64,000 bases of DNA. Source: Allorhodopirellula heiligendammensis. GTDB taxonomy: Bacteria; Planctomycetota; Planctomycetia; Pirellulales; Pirellulaceae. The stretch covers positions 186,001 through 250,000 of the forward strand of contig NZ_SJPU01000003.1 of the NCBI RefSeq assembly GCF_007860105.1. Reading direction: 5' to 3'. A program made the position numbers and the translations under genes. Below, piece after piece: positions 47,166 to 55,686 of this stretch (its first letter is position 1; every line of letters begins with the position of its first letter). The notes under the pieces were generated by a model that saw nothing but the letters and a program-made list of their open reading frames with translations, had not been told where the DNA came from and did not search any database.

Positions 47166-50069
47166 TCACGAGTGATTTTCCGCTAAAGAGTTGCTGATCT
47201 TGCGTACTAAAAGTTTGCTATCGAGGGGTTTCGTCGTGTAGTCCGTGCAGCCGGCGGCCAGGCACTCCTCTCGATCGCTATTCATAGCGTTAGCAGTTAG
47301 CGCAATGATCGGCAGCGTGCAGCCACGTCGTCGCAGTTCAGCAGTGGCTTCATACCCATCCATGACTGGCATCTGCATGTCCATGACGATCAGATCGACG
47401 TGGGGCGATTTGCGGTTGGAGATGAAGTCGAGGGCCTCTTGGCCATTCGTCGCAGTGCAGACGGTGCCACCCGCTTTTTCGATGAAGTGCTGGGCGAGAT
47501 AACGAATGTCGCGTCGATCGTCGACGACCAAGACATGGGCGGTCAATGAGAGATCCTCATCGGGTTGTTCCGCAGTAACATCAATCGACAAGTTTGGTTC
47601 CACGAGCGGCCCCCGCGCCTTCGTCTGGATGACGAGCGTGAATTTGCTCCCTTTTCCAAACTCGCTTTCCAGCGAGACATTGCCGCCGAGTGCAGAGGCC
47701 AGGCGACGACAAATCGCCAGCCCCAAGCCGGTGCCTCCAAAGGACCGCGTTGAGGTATTGTCGGCTTGGACGAATGGTTGAAAAAGCGTTTGCTGATTCT
47801 CTGCGGAGATGCCGATGCCAGTATCAATGATTTCAAAGGTAAGTCGGCACAAATGAGTTTCCCACGGCAGTTGCCCTGAAGAATCCGACGCCTGAAAGGA
47901 TCTGGCCAAACCATCGGCGAGCAACTCGTCTTGGCTGAGCGTGCCACTCGGCTCATATCGACAAATCACTCGAACCTCGCCAGCGTCTGTGAATTTGATT
48001 GCGTTGCCCACGAGGTTCAGCAATATCTGCCGAAGTCGCACTGCGTCCGTCTCGATCAACTCAGGAATGGGACCTCCGAACTCAATCGTAAGTGGGATCT
48101 GTTTCTCAGATGCCCTGACATCCATCAGCGAGCGGACTTCGGCAAGCAGGCCATCTGGACGCACGAGTTCGGCTTCCATTTGCATCTTGCCTGAATCAAT
48201 CTTTGACAAGTCCAAAATATCATTGATGATATTGAGCAAGAAGTTGCCGTTGCGGCGAATGGTTTCAACGACTTGCAGGTTGTCTGGATCGTTGAGGTGG
48301 TCCTTCAAGATGTCTGCGTGACCAAGGATCGCCGCCATTGGTGTGCGTATTTCATGCGACATATTAGCAAGAAATTCTCCGCGAGAGCGGTTCGCATTCT
48401 CCGCTAACTCCTTTGCCATTTTCAGTGACTCTTCGAACACCTTGCGATCATTGACGTCGATAACATAACCGGTGTAGCCAGCGAAGTTTCCGCCGGCATC
48501 AAAGCGTGGTCGGCCCACATCAACGACCCAGCGATAGTTTCCATCTGCCAACCGCAGTCGATATTCAGACCAGAATGCTTGACGAGCGTTCGCTGCAGCC
48601 AGAAACTCTTCGCCAGCTCTCTGTTGGTCGTCTGGATGTGTGGCGAGCGTCCACCCAAGTCCCATGCCCTCTTCCTTGGTTTGACCGGTCGTGTCGTACC
48701 AACTTTTTGACAAAAATGTACACAGGTGTTCCACGTCGGTGACCCACAGCATCGCTGGCGAGGCGTCTGCAATCTCCCGAAAGTAGCGTTCACTTTCGCG
48801 AAGCAAGTCGGCCGACTGTTGTCTTTGTGTGTTGTTGTAAAAGTAGCACACGACTCCGTGTCGATTGTCCGGCAAAACAAACCTCTCGATCGACCAATCG
48901 TATGCTTCGACGTCGTTCGTATCGACTCGACGTTCGACTAATGGCGGTGCGAAGTAGGGTTCGCCAGTCTTCAAGGTTTGTCTGAAAAGTCGAACTGCCT
49001 CCTGAGCAAAATCTTGGGGCCACATGATATTCATGACCTCCTCGAGACGTCGTCCGATCAATGGATTCACGTTCGCGAATGCGCTCCGTGCGCCTTTGCT
49101 GACGTACCGAACTCTCAAATCGGCGTCGACAACGTACAAGCCCTGCGGATTGTCTGTGATTAATCGCTGAAATGTCTCGTGAGATTGCCGCAGTTCCAGC
49201 TCCGCCATTTTGCTTTCGGTCATGTCCCATTGTAGTCCCGCATATCGCAGAGTTCGTCCCGCCCCCGTCTTGACTGGTTCGGCAACAGCCACCAACCACC
49301 GGTTCCCCAATGTTGGGTGATCAATGCGGAATTCGCTGCGAAATGGCTCGTCTCTCTCGACAGCACCAGTCCATTGGGAAACGATGCGATCCCGGTCTTC
49401 ATCAATAACCGAATCGAACATCGTCGCTGCGCTCGGTCGGATCGAGTCGTCAAATCCGTAGAGTCGCCGGAACGCGGCAGACCAATACATGTCTGTCGCG
49501 CTCCACTCCCATGCCGCCATCCCCCCAGCCTGGATTGCCATGTCCAGACGGTGGGCTTCACGACTTAAGCTTAGTTGAGCGATATCCTTTTCGTGGAGGA
49601 GGTCACGGAGTTCGAACTGTCGCATGCGGTCCCGCAGTTTGGCCCGCACCGTGCTGATGAACACCGCAATTCGTAGCGGACGGTTGATCAATGTGACGTC
49701 GTCGAGTGTCAAAATTCGCTGTAACGTATCCGCTCCAACTTCGCCGGCCTGCAACAGAACAAGTATCGGCACCTCGGACCACTTGGGCTGCCGGTCGAGT
49801 GATTCCTTCAGCAGGGTAATTGCCGCCTCAGAGAGGTGCTCTTGCGCGATCAACGCGATTCCAGCACCTTCGGAGATCGTGTGAACAAACGAAGCCATCT
49901 CGCTACAGCAACAAACTTCAATATGGTTGCTTCGCAATATTTTACGACAAAGCTCTGCATCTTGCTGTGTTGGAGCGTAGGTGACAACACGTTGGTTATG
50001 GGCGTCATCCGAGGGACGGGCGTGCCACGTGAGGTCGTCATTGATGGCCTTTCTGAGTGACTCCATCAA
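47166..50069 (-). CDS. Multi-PAS hybrid histidine kinase coupled to the KaiC-like gene
   Basis: 967 residues, no transmembrane segment. Order: a degenerate receiver-like N-terminus (about 20-150), three PAS/PAC modules (about 180-295, 300-415, 430-550), and HisKA with SHEIRTPMAAILGHADILKD. HATPase follows (LLNLVGNAIKFTDAGEVRV, FGGTGLGLAICRRLASALGG), then a C-terminal receiver (VLVVDDRRDIRYLA, phosphoacceptor Asp in LIVMDMQMPVMDGYEA, TKPLD). The ATG overlaps the KaiC-like stop by 4 bp (50066-50069), so both products are made together. The kinase probably senses an intracellular signal and either reads or feeds the KaiC-like ATPase. No output DNA-binding domain is present. Confidence 0.92.
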   Translation of the reverse strand: MMESLRKAINDDLTWHARPSDDAHNQRVVTYAPTQQDAELCRKILRSNHIEVCCCSEMASFVHTISEGAGIALIAQEHLSEAAITLLKESLDRQPKWSEVPILVLLQAGEVGADTLQRILTLDDVTLINRPLRIAVFISTVRAKLRDRMRQFELRDLLHEKDIAQLSLSREAHRLDMAIQAGGMAAWEWSATDMYWSAAFRRLYGFDDSIRPSAATMFDSVIDEDRDRIVSQWTGAVERDEPFRSEFRIDHPTLGNRWLVAVAEPVKTGAGRTLRYAGLQWDMTESKMAELELRQSHETFQRLITDNPQGLYVVDADLRVRYVSKGARSAFANVNPLIGRRLEEVMNIMWPQDFAQEAVRLFRQTLKTGEPYFAPPLVERRVDTNDVEAYDWSIERFVLPDNRHGVVCYFYNNTQRQQSADLLRESERYFREIADASPAMLWVTDVEHLCTFLSKSWYDTTGQTKEEGMGLGWTLATHPDDQQRAGEEFLAAANARQAFWSEYRLRLADGNYRWVVDVGRPRFDAGGNFAGYTGYVIDVNDRKVFEESLKMAKELAENANRSRGEFLANMSHEIRTPMAAILGHADILKDHLNDPDNLQVVETIRRNGNFLLNIINDILDLSKIDSGKMQMEAELVRPDGLLAEVRSLMDVRASEKQIPLTIEFGGPIPELIETDAVRLRQILLNLVGNAIKFTDAGEVRVICRYEPSGTLSQDELLADGLARSFQASDSSGQLPWETHLCRLTFEIIDTGIGISAENQQTLFQPFVQADNTSTRSFGGTGLGLAICRRLASALGGNVSLESEFGKGSKFTLVIQTKARGPLVEPNLSIDVTAEQPDEDLSLTAHVLVVDDRRDIRYLAQHFIEKAGGTVCTATNGQEALDFISNRKSPHVDLIVMDMQMPVMDGYEATAELRRRGCTLPIIALTANAMNSDREECLAAGCTDYTTKPLDSKLLVRKISNSLAENHS

Positions 50070-51571
50070 CGATTCTCTTTTTCGATCAACGCCTCGTGCT
50101 CGCCGGTGAAAACAGGTACACCGGTCAGAATGCCTGAGAACTTATTCAGGGGCGGACCAATTTCAATGCCGCGGCTGCTGAGCTTGAATTCACGAATCGT
50201 TCGTTCGTGCCGTCCCGTTCGCTTCTTGAGAACTGAAATTGCCTGTCGAATTTCACCTCTTGCCTCGAAATATCGAAAAAGTACCACGGAGTCTGCCAGG
50301 TAACTGGCGTCGACGGGAGTGGCCATCGTTTGTCCCAACATTCCATGTTGGGCGACGACGACTAGTGTTAGAATGCCCCGCTCACCAAGGAATTGTAGCA
50401 TCTCATGCATTTGAATAATCAAGAACTTTTCATGTGGCATGGAGTTGAGGTAGCCATTGATGCTGTCGATCGCGACGATACCAACGTGGCGTCCGTGATT
50501 ATCAAGTTGTATTGTGTCACGGACCAAGCAAGCAAATTCGCTCGGAGTTATTTCACCTGGACTCAAATTGATGATTTGAATCAGGCCTTCGTCGAAGTGC
50601 TTTTGTAAATCAAAACCCAAACCTTCGGCACGAGCGAACAAGGACTGCCTGCTTTCCTCAAACTGAAACAAAACCGAGCGTTCGTTTCGTTTGGCAGCCG
50701 AAATGGCGAATTGCAAGGCCATGGATGATTTCCCCACACCAGCGGGGCCGAGCAGCAGGGCACTCGTGCCGGCGTTGAGACCGCCTCCGAGTAATTCATC
50801 AAATTCTCGGTTTCCACTATCAATCAGAGACGTCTCGACAGTGGCATGTGTGTCAGGGGGCACTTCACGCGGATATACCTTTAAGCCTCCTCGAACGAGG
50901 CGCACGTCGTGAGCCCCCCCTATAAATCCTGTTCCGCGATGCTTGATGATTCTCAAACGTCGCCGCTCGCCGCCATAGTCCGACAGCAGATGTTCTAACC
51001 GGATGACACCATGGGCGATGCTTTGTAAGTGTTGGTCGTCGGTCCCCGAATAGTCGTCCAGTAAAAGTACGGTGCAGCCGCGTCCTACGAAGAATTGCTT
51101 GAGCGCGAGTATTTGTCGGCGGTAACGAAGCGATCCTTGAGACAGCAAACGCATTTCTGACAGCGAATCGAAAATAACCCGTTTAGGTTGCAGTTGATTG
51201 ACTCGTTCCAAAACGGCGTCAACGGTCGTGCCGAGCTCGATCTCCGCTGGCTCGAACATCGTGTACTGCAAGCGTGCTGAATCACCGCCGTCGTTGCCTA
51301 CCAATTCGTGGATGTCGACATTGTTAAGCGACCATCCGTGCGACTGGGCGACGCCTTCGAGTTCCTCCTTGGTTTCCGAGAGCGTGACATAGAGTCCCCG
51401 GTCGCCTTGGCGGGCTCCCTCTAGCAAGAATTGCAGTGCCAGGGTGGTTTTACCAGTACCAGGCATCCCTTCGATCAAATACATCCGATCGGAAATCAAT
51501 CCCCCATGAAGGATATCGTCCAGCGCTGAAATGCCGCTGCTTATCTTGGTTTGCAAATTTGACGCCGCCAT
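50066..51571 (-). CDS. KaiC-like double-domain RecA-fold ATPase
   Basis: 501 residues from ATG 51571. Domain 1 has Walker A GMPGTGKT (35-42) and domain 2 GPAGVGKS (275-282), the KaiC tandem. In domain 2 the catalytic Glu pair is present (FQFEESR, 305-306), whereas domain 1 has SET (65-67) instead of the pair. The C-terminus DASYLADSVVLFRYFEARGE aligns with the KaiC phosphorylation region; Ser423 matches Ser431 of cyanobacterial KaiC, and Tyr424 replaces Thr432. There is no kaiA or kaiB nearby. The family acts as ATP-driven timing or signalling hubs; here it is coupled to a hybrid kinase. Confidence 0.88.
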   Translation of the reverse strand: MAASNLQTKISSGISALDDILHGGLISDRMYLIEGMPGTGKTTLALQFLLEGARQGDRGLYVTLSETKEELEGVAQSHGWSLNNVDIHELVGNDGGDSARLQYTMFEPAEIELGTTVDAVLERVNQLQPKRVIFDSLSEMRLLSQGSLRYRRQILALKQFFVGRGCTVLLLDDYSGTDDQHLQSIAHGVIRLEHLLSDYGGERRRLRIIKHRGTGFIGGAHDVRLVRGGLKVYPREVPPDTHATVETSLIDSGNREFDELLGGGLNAGTSALLLGPAGVGKSSMALQFAISAAKRNERSVLFQFEESRQSLFARAEGLGFDLQKHFDEGLIQIINLSPGEITPSEFACLVRDTIQLDNHGRHVGIVAIDSINGYLNSMPHEKFLIIQMHEMLQFLGERGILTLVVVAQHGMLGQTMATPVDASYLADSVVLFRYFEARGEIRQAISVLKKRTGRHERTIREFKLSSRGIEIGPPLNKFSGILTGVPVFTGEHEALIEKENR

Positions 51572-51943
51572 GAGTTTTCTCAGTAGAATTCCAATGTCAA
51601 TAGAATTGTCGTGGATAAATCGACGTCCCGAAGGTCGCGGGTCTGGTCTCGTGCTGTCAGTTCCTGCCTCATAATCAGCCAAGAGAGGGAGACCACGGAT
51701 TCGGAACGTCCATGAACCGCCCTCCGGCCCCACGCGAGTACCAGCGTGCAGTAGCCCTCATCGGTGTCATATTTTCGATGGACAGCGGCATCAGTTTAAT
51801 GAACTTGTCCCTTCCGGAAAACAACTGGCAGCGGCAGTTGGCTGTTCCGCGGCATGCCCCTACCGTTCTGCGGAAGCGAGCGTTTCAATAATTTGAGAGA
51901 GCAGGCTGAGCGTCAAAGGAGGTGCAGAAATCTGCTCCGAAGG
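51572..51943. other. Intergenic upstream of the KaiC-like gene
   Basis: 372 bp between the KaiC-like start and the 3' end of the lipase-like gene on the same strand. The KaiC frame is open to 51733 but encodes no family sequence there. The promoter of the kaiC-like/kinase operon should lie here; none was assigned. Confidence 0.35.
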
Positions 51944-52669
51944 CTAGGCTGCAGCGCGGTCGATGCGACATTGTCGAGTGGAATATCGCACCGAGGTCGT
52001 GGTCGAATTCCTCGCGAAATGCTCACTTTTTAAAAACCTCATTGACATCTCGATGGCCTCGGGATGCGATATCAACCGCTGGTGAGTCGTCGGCAGAACC
52101 GCGTGATCACGTTGGCCCGGCAGGTGGGTCGCTTCGACGGTGACCACGAAATCACGTTCGGCAGCGATCACGCCCACCGACATGTGCTGCAGCGACGGCA
52201 GTTGTCGGACATAGCTGTCGGGCGCTTCGGACAATTCACAGAGCTGGGGGAATGAGGACGCAAACGGGCCGAGTGGAATCCGTGTTAACCGCGATCCGCC
52301 GTTGGGCGGCGCCATCATCACGATCCGGCCGGCCTTGGCGGCCCATCGACGCTCGAGTCCCGATTTATGGATCGCCGCTCTGGCGATCACGCTACCCATG
52401 GAGTGCGTGACCAGATGGATCCGGCAAACCTGTGAGGATTCCGCCAACTCACACAGGTCTTCACTGAGCCGCGCGGCATGGTGGACCATCGACCCGCGGA
52501 GGCTCCGGTAGTGCCAATGTTGCGTTCGGTAGCCGACTTCTTGCAGGCGACCGTCGAGCCGTCGCATGCTTTGCCGTCCAGCCAGCAGGCCGGGAACGGT
52601 GACGACAACCTCACCCGCGGTGATCGGGACCTGCGAACTCACGTGGATGGTGGACGAAAAGGCAGCCAT
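51944..52669 (-). CDS. Small alpha/beta-hydrolase (lipase-like)
   Basis: 241 residues; start supported by AAGGA 4 bp upstream. VVTVPGLLAGRQSMRRLDGR, VTHSMGSVIARAAI (nucleophile Ser in HSMGS) and MMAPPNGGSRLTRI show the lipase/PGAP1-like fold; DHAVLPTTHQRLISHPEAI carries the catalytic His. There is no signal peptide. The end (H-x-R-L-x-S-H-P-x-A/T) resembles the C-terminus of the lipoprotein hydrolase at 55.7 kb, so the two may be distant paralogues. Substrate unknown. Confidence 0.78.
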   Translation of the reverse strand: MAAFSSTIHVSSQVPITAGEVVVTVPGLLAGRQSMRRLDGRLQEVGYRTQHWHYRSLRGSMVHHAARLSEDLCELAESSQVCRIHLVTHSMGSVIARAAIHKSGLERRWAAKAGRIVMMAPPNGGSRLTRIPLGPFASSFPQLCELSEAPDSYVRQLPSLQHMSVGVIAAERDFVVTVEATHLPGQRDHAVLPTTHQRLISHPEAIEMSMRFLKSEHFARNSTTTSVRYSTRQCRIDRAAA

Positions 52670-52864
52670 GGCATCCTTATCGGCCTCCCAATCAAAAAAC
52701 TTTGCGAAATCGGCTCGACCGCTGGATCCTTGTCAGCTGACCGCCAAAGTGCCCAGCATTTCGAGGTACTGCCCCGCGGGGTAGAATCGCTACACTGTAC
52801 GGCGATCCGCGATCAGACACGTTTCTGCATGCGGCCACTTCTGACTTCCGTGTTTTGATTCGAT

Positions 52865-54916
52865 ATGCCTCAACCTACCGCTGCCGCGACCGAAAAGACG
52901 ACTGATCCCACTCCTCAGGAGCAGTGGGATGCGATGCCGCTGTTGCAGCAGCGTGCGGCCGTATTTCGTGTCCAGGGACTGCGAGAAACCGCCGAAGCGA
53001 TTGTGGTTGCATTCGTTCTGGCGCTGCTGTTCCGGGCGTTTATCGCCGAAGCGTTCGTGATTCCGACCGGTTCGATGGCACCGGCTCTAATGGGGGCCCA
53101 CAAAGACGTTTTCTGCCCCGAGTGTGGCCAAGAATTCCCGATCGGGGCGAGCCTCGAGAATCGCAATGACGCGACCGAGCACGTGGTTGTCGGTGGCATC
53201 TGTCCCAATTGCCGCTACGTTTATCCGTTGGATCTAAAAAACAATTCGGGGGACGCTACCTTCAGCGGCGACCGAATTCTCGTTAGCAAGTTTGCCTACG
53301 CGTTAGGCGATCCCGAACGTTGGGACGTGATCGTATTCAAGGTCCCGATCAACCCGAAACAAAACTACATCAAGCGGCTCGTCGGACTTCCGAATGAGAC
53401 CTTAACGATCATGCACGGCGATATCTATGCGCAGCCGGGCACACCACCAGAAGATGCCGAGCCAACCGTGGGGAAACCTGGCGATCCGCTGGGAGAAATC
53501 TTGCGCAAGCCACCCGAAAAGCTGCTGGCGATGAAGAGCATGGTGTACGACTCGGACCACCAACCTGCGGCTCTGATCGATGCCGACTATCCCACCCGAC
53601 TGCAACCATGGAGCCCCGGCGCGACGAGTCCTCCCACGGACTCGTGGGCGGTGGAGCATTCGGAAACCGGTTTAGTTGCGAAGGTCGACGCCCCCGCCGA
53701 AACCGCTCAATGGCTGCGGTACTTTCATCGGTGGCCGACCCAAGATCAGTGGGATAACGCCCAGAAAGGTCTCTCGTTAGCGGGAGTGGATCCATACCAA
53801 TCACGTTTAATCACGGATTTCTATGCGTACGACGCCTATTTGTTCGTCGATGCCGATCGCGTGTATGACCTCAAACCATCGGCAGCGGGCACCTCGCGGG
53901 TGCAGAGATTGCTGGGGAGTTCTCGCAGCGGGGGTGTGTTTCGCCCGAGTTACGATTCTGGCGCGAGTCTCGATCAGTTTCGTAATCATCTCCACTACGG
54001 AGGATCAGGATATGCCGGCGATGGCGCACACTGGGTGGGCGATTTGATCGTACAAGCCGATGTGGAAATCGCGACGGGTACGGAATCACTGACGTTGGAA
54101 ATCGTCGAGGCGGGGGTGCAGTTTCGCTGCGAATTTGATTTGGCGACAGGCAAGGCTCAACTGACAATCAACGATGGTCAACCTCGTCCGGGTGCCTTTG
54201 ATGCCGGCGCCCGCCAGGGTGCCGTGAACCCCACTGCCACCACGGATGTCGTTGCGGGCAGCCGTCATTCCATCCGCTTCAGCAATTGTGACAACCAATT
54301 GCTATTGTGGGTCGATGGGGACGTTGTCGCCTTTGATGGCCCGACAACCTACGATCTTTCCAGCTTCTTACAGCCCGAAGACGTGCGGCCGGTCTACAAC
54401 GGTCCTGGCGATCCGAGAGATGCAGCGCCCGTGGGGATCGCGGTCCAAGGTGGCTCTGCCACGCTGCATCGCGTTACGATCGATCGCGACAAGTACTACA
54501 TCGCCACGACCGATGGCAACCAGATGTTGGACTATGACATGGCGTCGCTCAACGAGTATGCGGGAGCCAACGTACGTGTCGAAGAAATTCAGGCGGTCAT
54601 GGCAGAACCCAAGGTCTGGGACGAATTCCCCGGCTGGGCAACCCGGCGCCGAGTCACCTTTCCGATTGGCGAAGATCAGTTTTTCCCCATGGGCGACAAC
54701 AGCCCAGAGAGCCTGGACGCGAGATGCTGGGCAGGGACCAAACTGCGTTACGGGGCGGATCGAAGCGTGGATCCTGACTCTTACCGCTTCGCCAACGCCG
54801 CCTTCGTGCCGCGGGACCTGTTAGTGGGCAAGGCACTGGCGATTTTTTGGCCCCATCCATGGCCGACCCCGGTGCCATTCACCCCTAATTTTCAGCGTAT
54901 GCGTCTGATTCGTTGA
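52865..54916 (+). CDS. lepB: Signal peptidase I, oversized planctomycete form
   Basis: 683 residues, about twice the usual length. The TM helix AEAIVVAFVLALLFRAFIAE precedes VIPTGSMAP with catalytic Ser70, and NYIKRLVGLPNETL has the catalytic Lys170. A Cys4 zinc-ribbon (CPEC 84-87 and CPNC 113-116) interrupts the two. After about residue 185 there is a 400-residue insertion. Part of it is concanavalin/LamG-like (residues 390-540) before the C-terminal box resumes with FFPMGDNSPESLDARCWAG. It removes signal peptides at the cytoplasmic membrane; the large insert would face the periplasm. Confidence 0.9.
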   Translation: MPQPTAAATEKTTDPTPQEQWDAMPLLQQRAAVFRVQGLRETAEAIVVAFVLALLFRAFIAEAFVIPTGSMAPALMGAHKDVFCPECGQEFPIGASLENRNDATEHVVVGGICPNCRYVYPLDLKNNSGDATFSGDRILVSKFAYALGDPERWDVIVFKVPINPKQNYIKRLVGLPNETLTIMHGDIYAQPGTPPEDAEPTVGKPGDPLGEILRKPPEKLLAMKSMVYDSDHQPAALIDADYPTRLQPWSPGATSPPTDSWAVEHSETGLVAKVDAPAETAQWLRYFHRWPTQDQWDNAQKGLSLAGVDPYQSRLITDFYAYDAYLFVDADRVYDLKPSAAGTSRVQRLLGSSRSGGVFRPSYDSGASLDQFRNHLHYGGSGYAGDGAHWVGDLIVQADVEIATGTESLTLEIVEAGVQFRCEFDLATGKAQLTINDGQPRPGAFDAGARQGAVNPTATTDVVAGSRHSIRFSNCDNQLLLWVDGDVVAFDGPTTYDLSSFLQPEDVRPVYNGPGDPRDAAPVGIAVQGGSATLHRVTIDRDKYYIATTDGNQMLDYDMASLNEYAGANVRVEEIQAVMAEPKVWDEFPGWATRRRVTFPIGEDQFFPMGDNSPESLDARCWAGTKLRYGADRSVDPDSYRFANAAFVPRDLLVGKALAIFWPHPWPTPVPFTPNFQRMRLIR

Positions 54917-55686
54917 GGGCGGCATGACAGTGATTGCTAGACTCCCTGGTTTGTGAGCTGACGGCGGCGGTGGCGAAAGCCATCGTCGCGGACACATCTG
55001 CGTTCCCCAAAAGTCTCCCGATCGTATGTTTCGCTTCGGTCGTTGACGTTGAGTCGCGGTAGCGGTTCGAGCGACTTGTCTCGCCAGCATTTCTCGGTGG
55101 CTTTGATCTCTTAGTGCCTTTGATCTCTCAGTGCCTTTGATCTCTCAGTGCCTTTGATCCGGTTATTAATTTGCGTTTGAGTCAATTCCACGGCCAACGT
55201 CGTGATCGATGACCAGACGTGCGATCCTCGGCGTATTTCATCCGCTTCGCATTGTTACTCAGATAGGTGAGCGCACGTGCGAAGACTGGCAACGACTGTT
55301 TTTACCAGCGGAGCGCCGCCGCTCCAGCGTGATAGGCGAGTTCGTTTTTTCGCCTTCTTTGAATCGTCTGGCGTTTCATCAGTTATCTGCTCGGATGCCT
55401 CTGTCGGGCTCGCTTGCGGAGATGCTTCAAAGGAACCATCCGGAGTGTGACCTCCAGGCTGCACGCTCCTGATTGTAACTTCAAGCCGAGCCCAATCCCT
55501 GCCACCAACCCGGTCATGCATCCAGGATGCTGGCCCGCACTCATTCCATCTTTCCCTGGCCGCCGAATTTCTCTAGTTTCGCATCATCCACGGGTCTCAT
55601 GGCTTTTTTCCAAGCCCGATGGAACTGGCTGGGACTGGCAATCGTTGGATCGATTGCAGTGAAGAAACGTTTCGAGCAGAGAAGAC
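54917..55686. other. Long intergenic region with a 17-bp tandem repeat
   Basis: 770 bp between lepB and the lipoprotein hydrolase gene. Two ORFs of about 87 codons (55209-55472 plus, 55255-55521 minus) overlap each other and show no family sequence. The only ordered feature is the tandem repeat at 55101-55159. No tRNA or other RNA gene was recognised. Confidence 0.4.
55101..55159. repeat. 17-bp tandem repeat, 3.5 copies
   Basis: CTTTGATCTCTCAGTGC repeats at 55101-55117 (one T/C change), 55118-55134, 55135-55151 and a partial copy to 55159. The unit is not a multiple of three, and it lies in intergenic DNA. Confidence 0.95.

Noticed and set aside
50066-51571. A true circadian KaiABC clock
   Set aside because: No kaiA or kaiB is present, and the dual phosphosite is Ser-Tyr rather than Ser-Thr; KaiC-like signalling ATPases are widespread outside cyanobacteria.
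55209-55521. Two overlapping ORFs of about 87 codons in the gene-free region after lepB
   Set aside because: They lie on opposite strands over the same DNA, have no recognisable motif and no clear ribosome-binding site.
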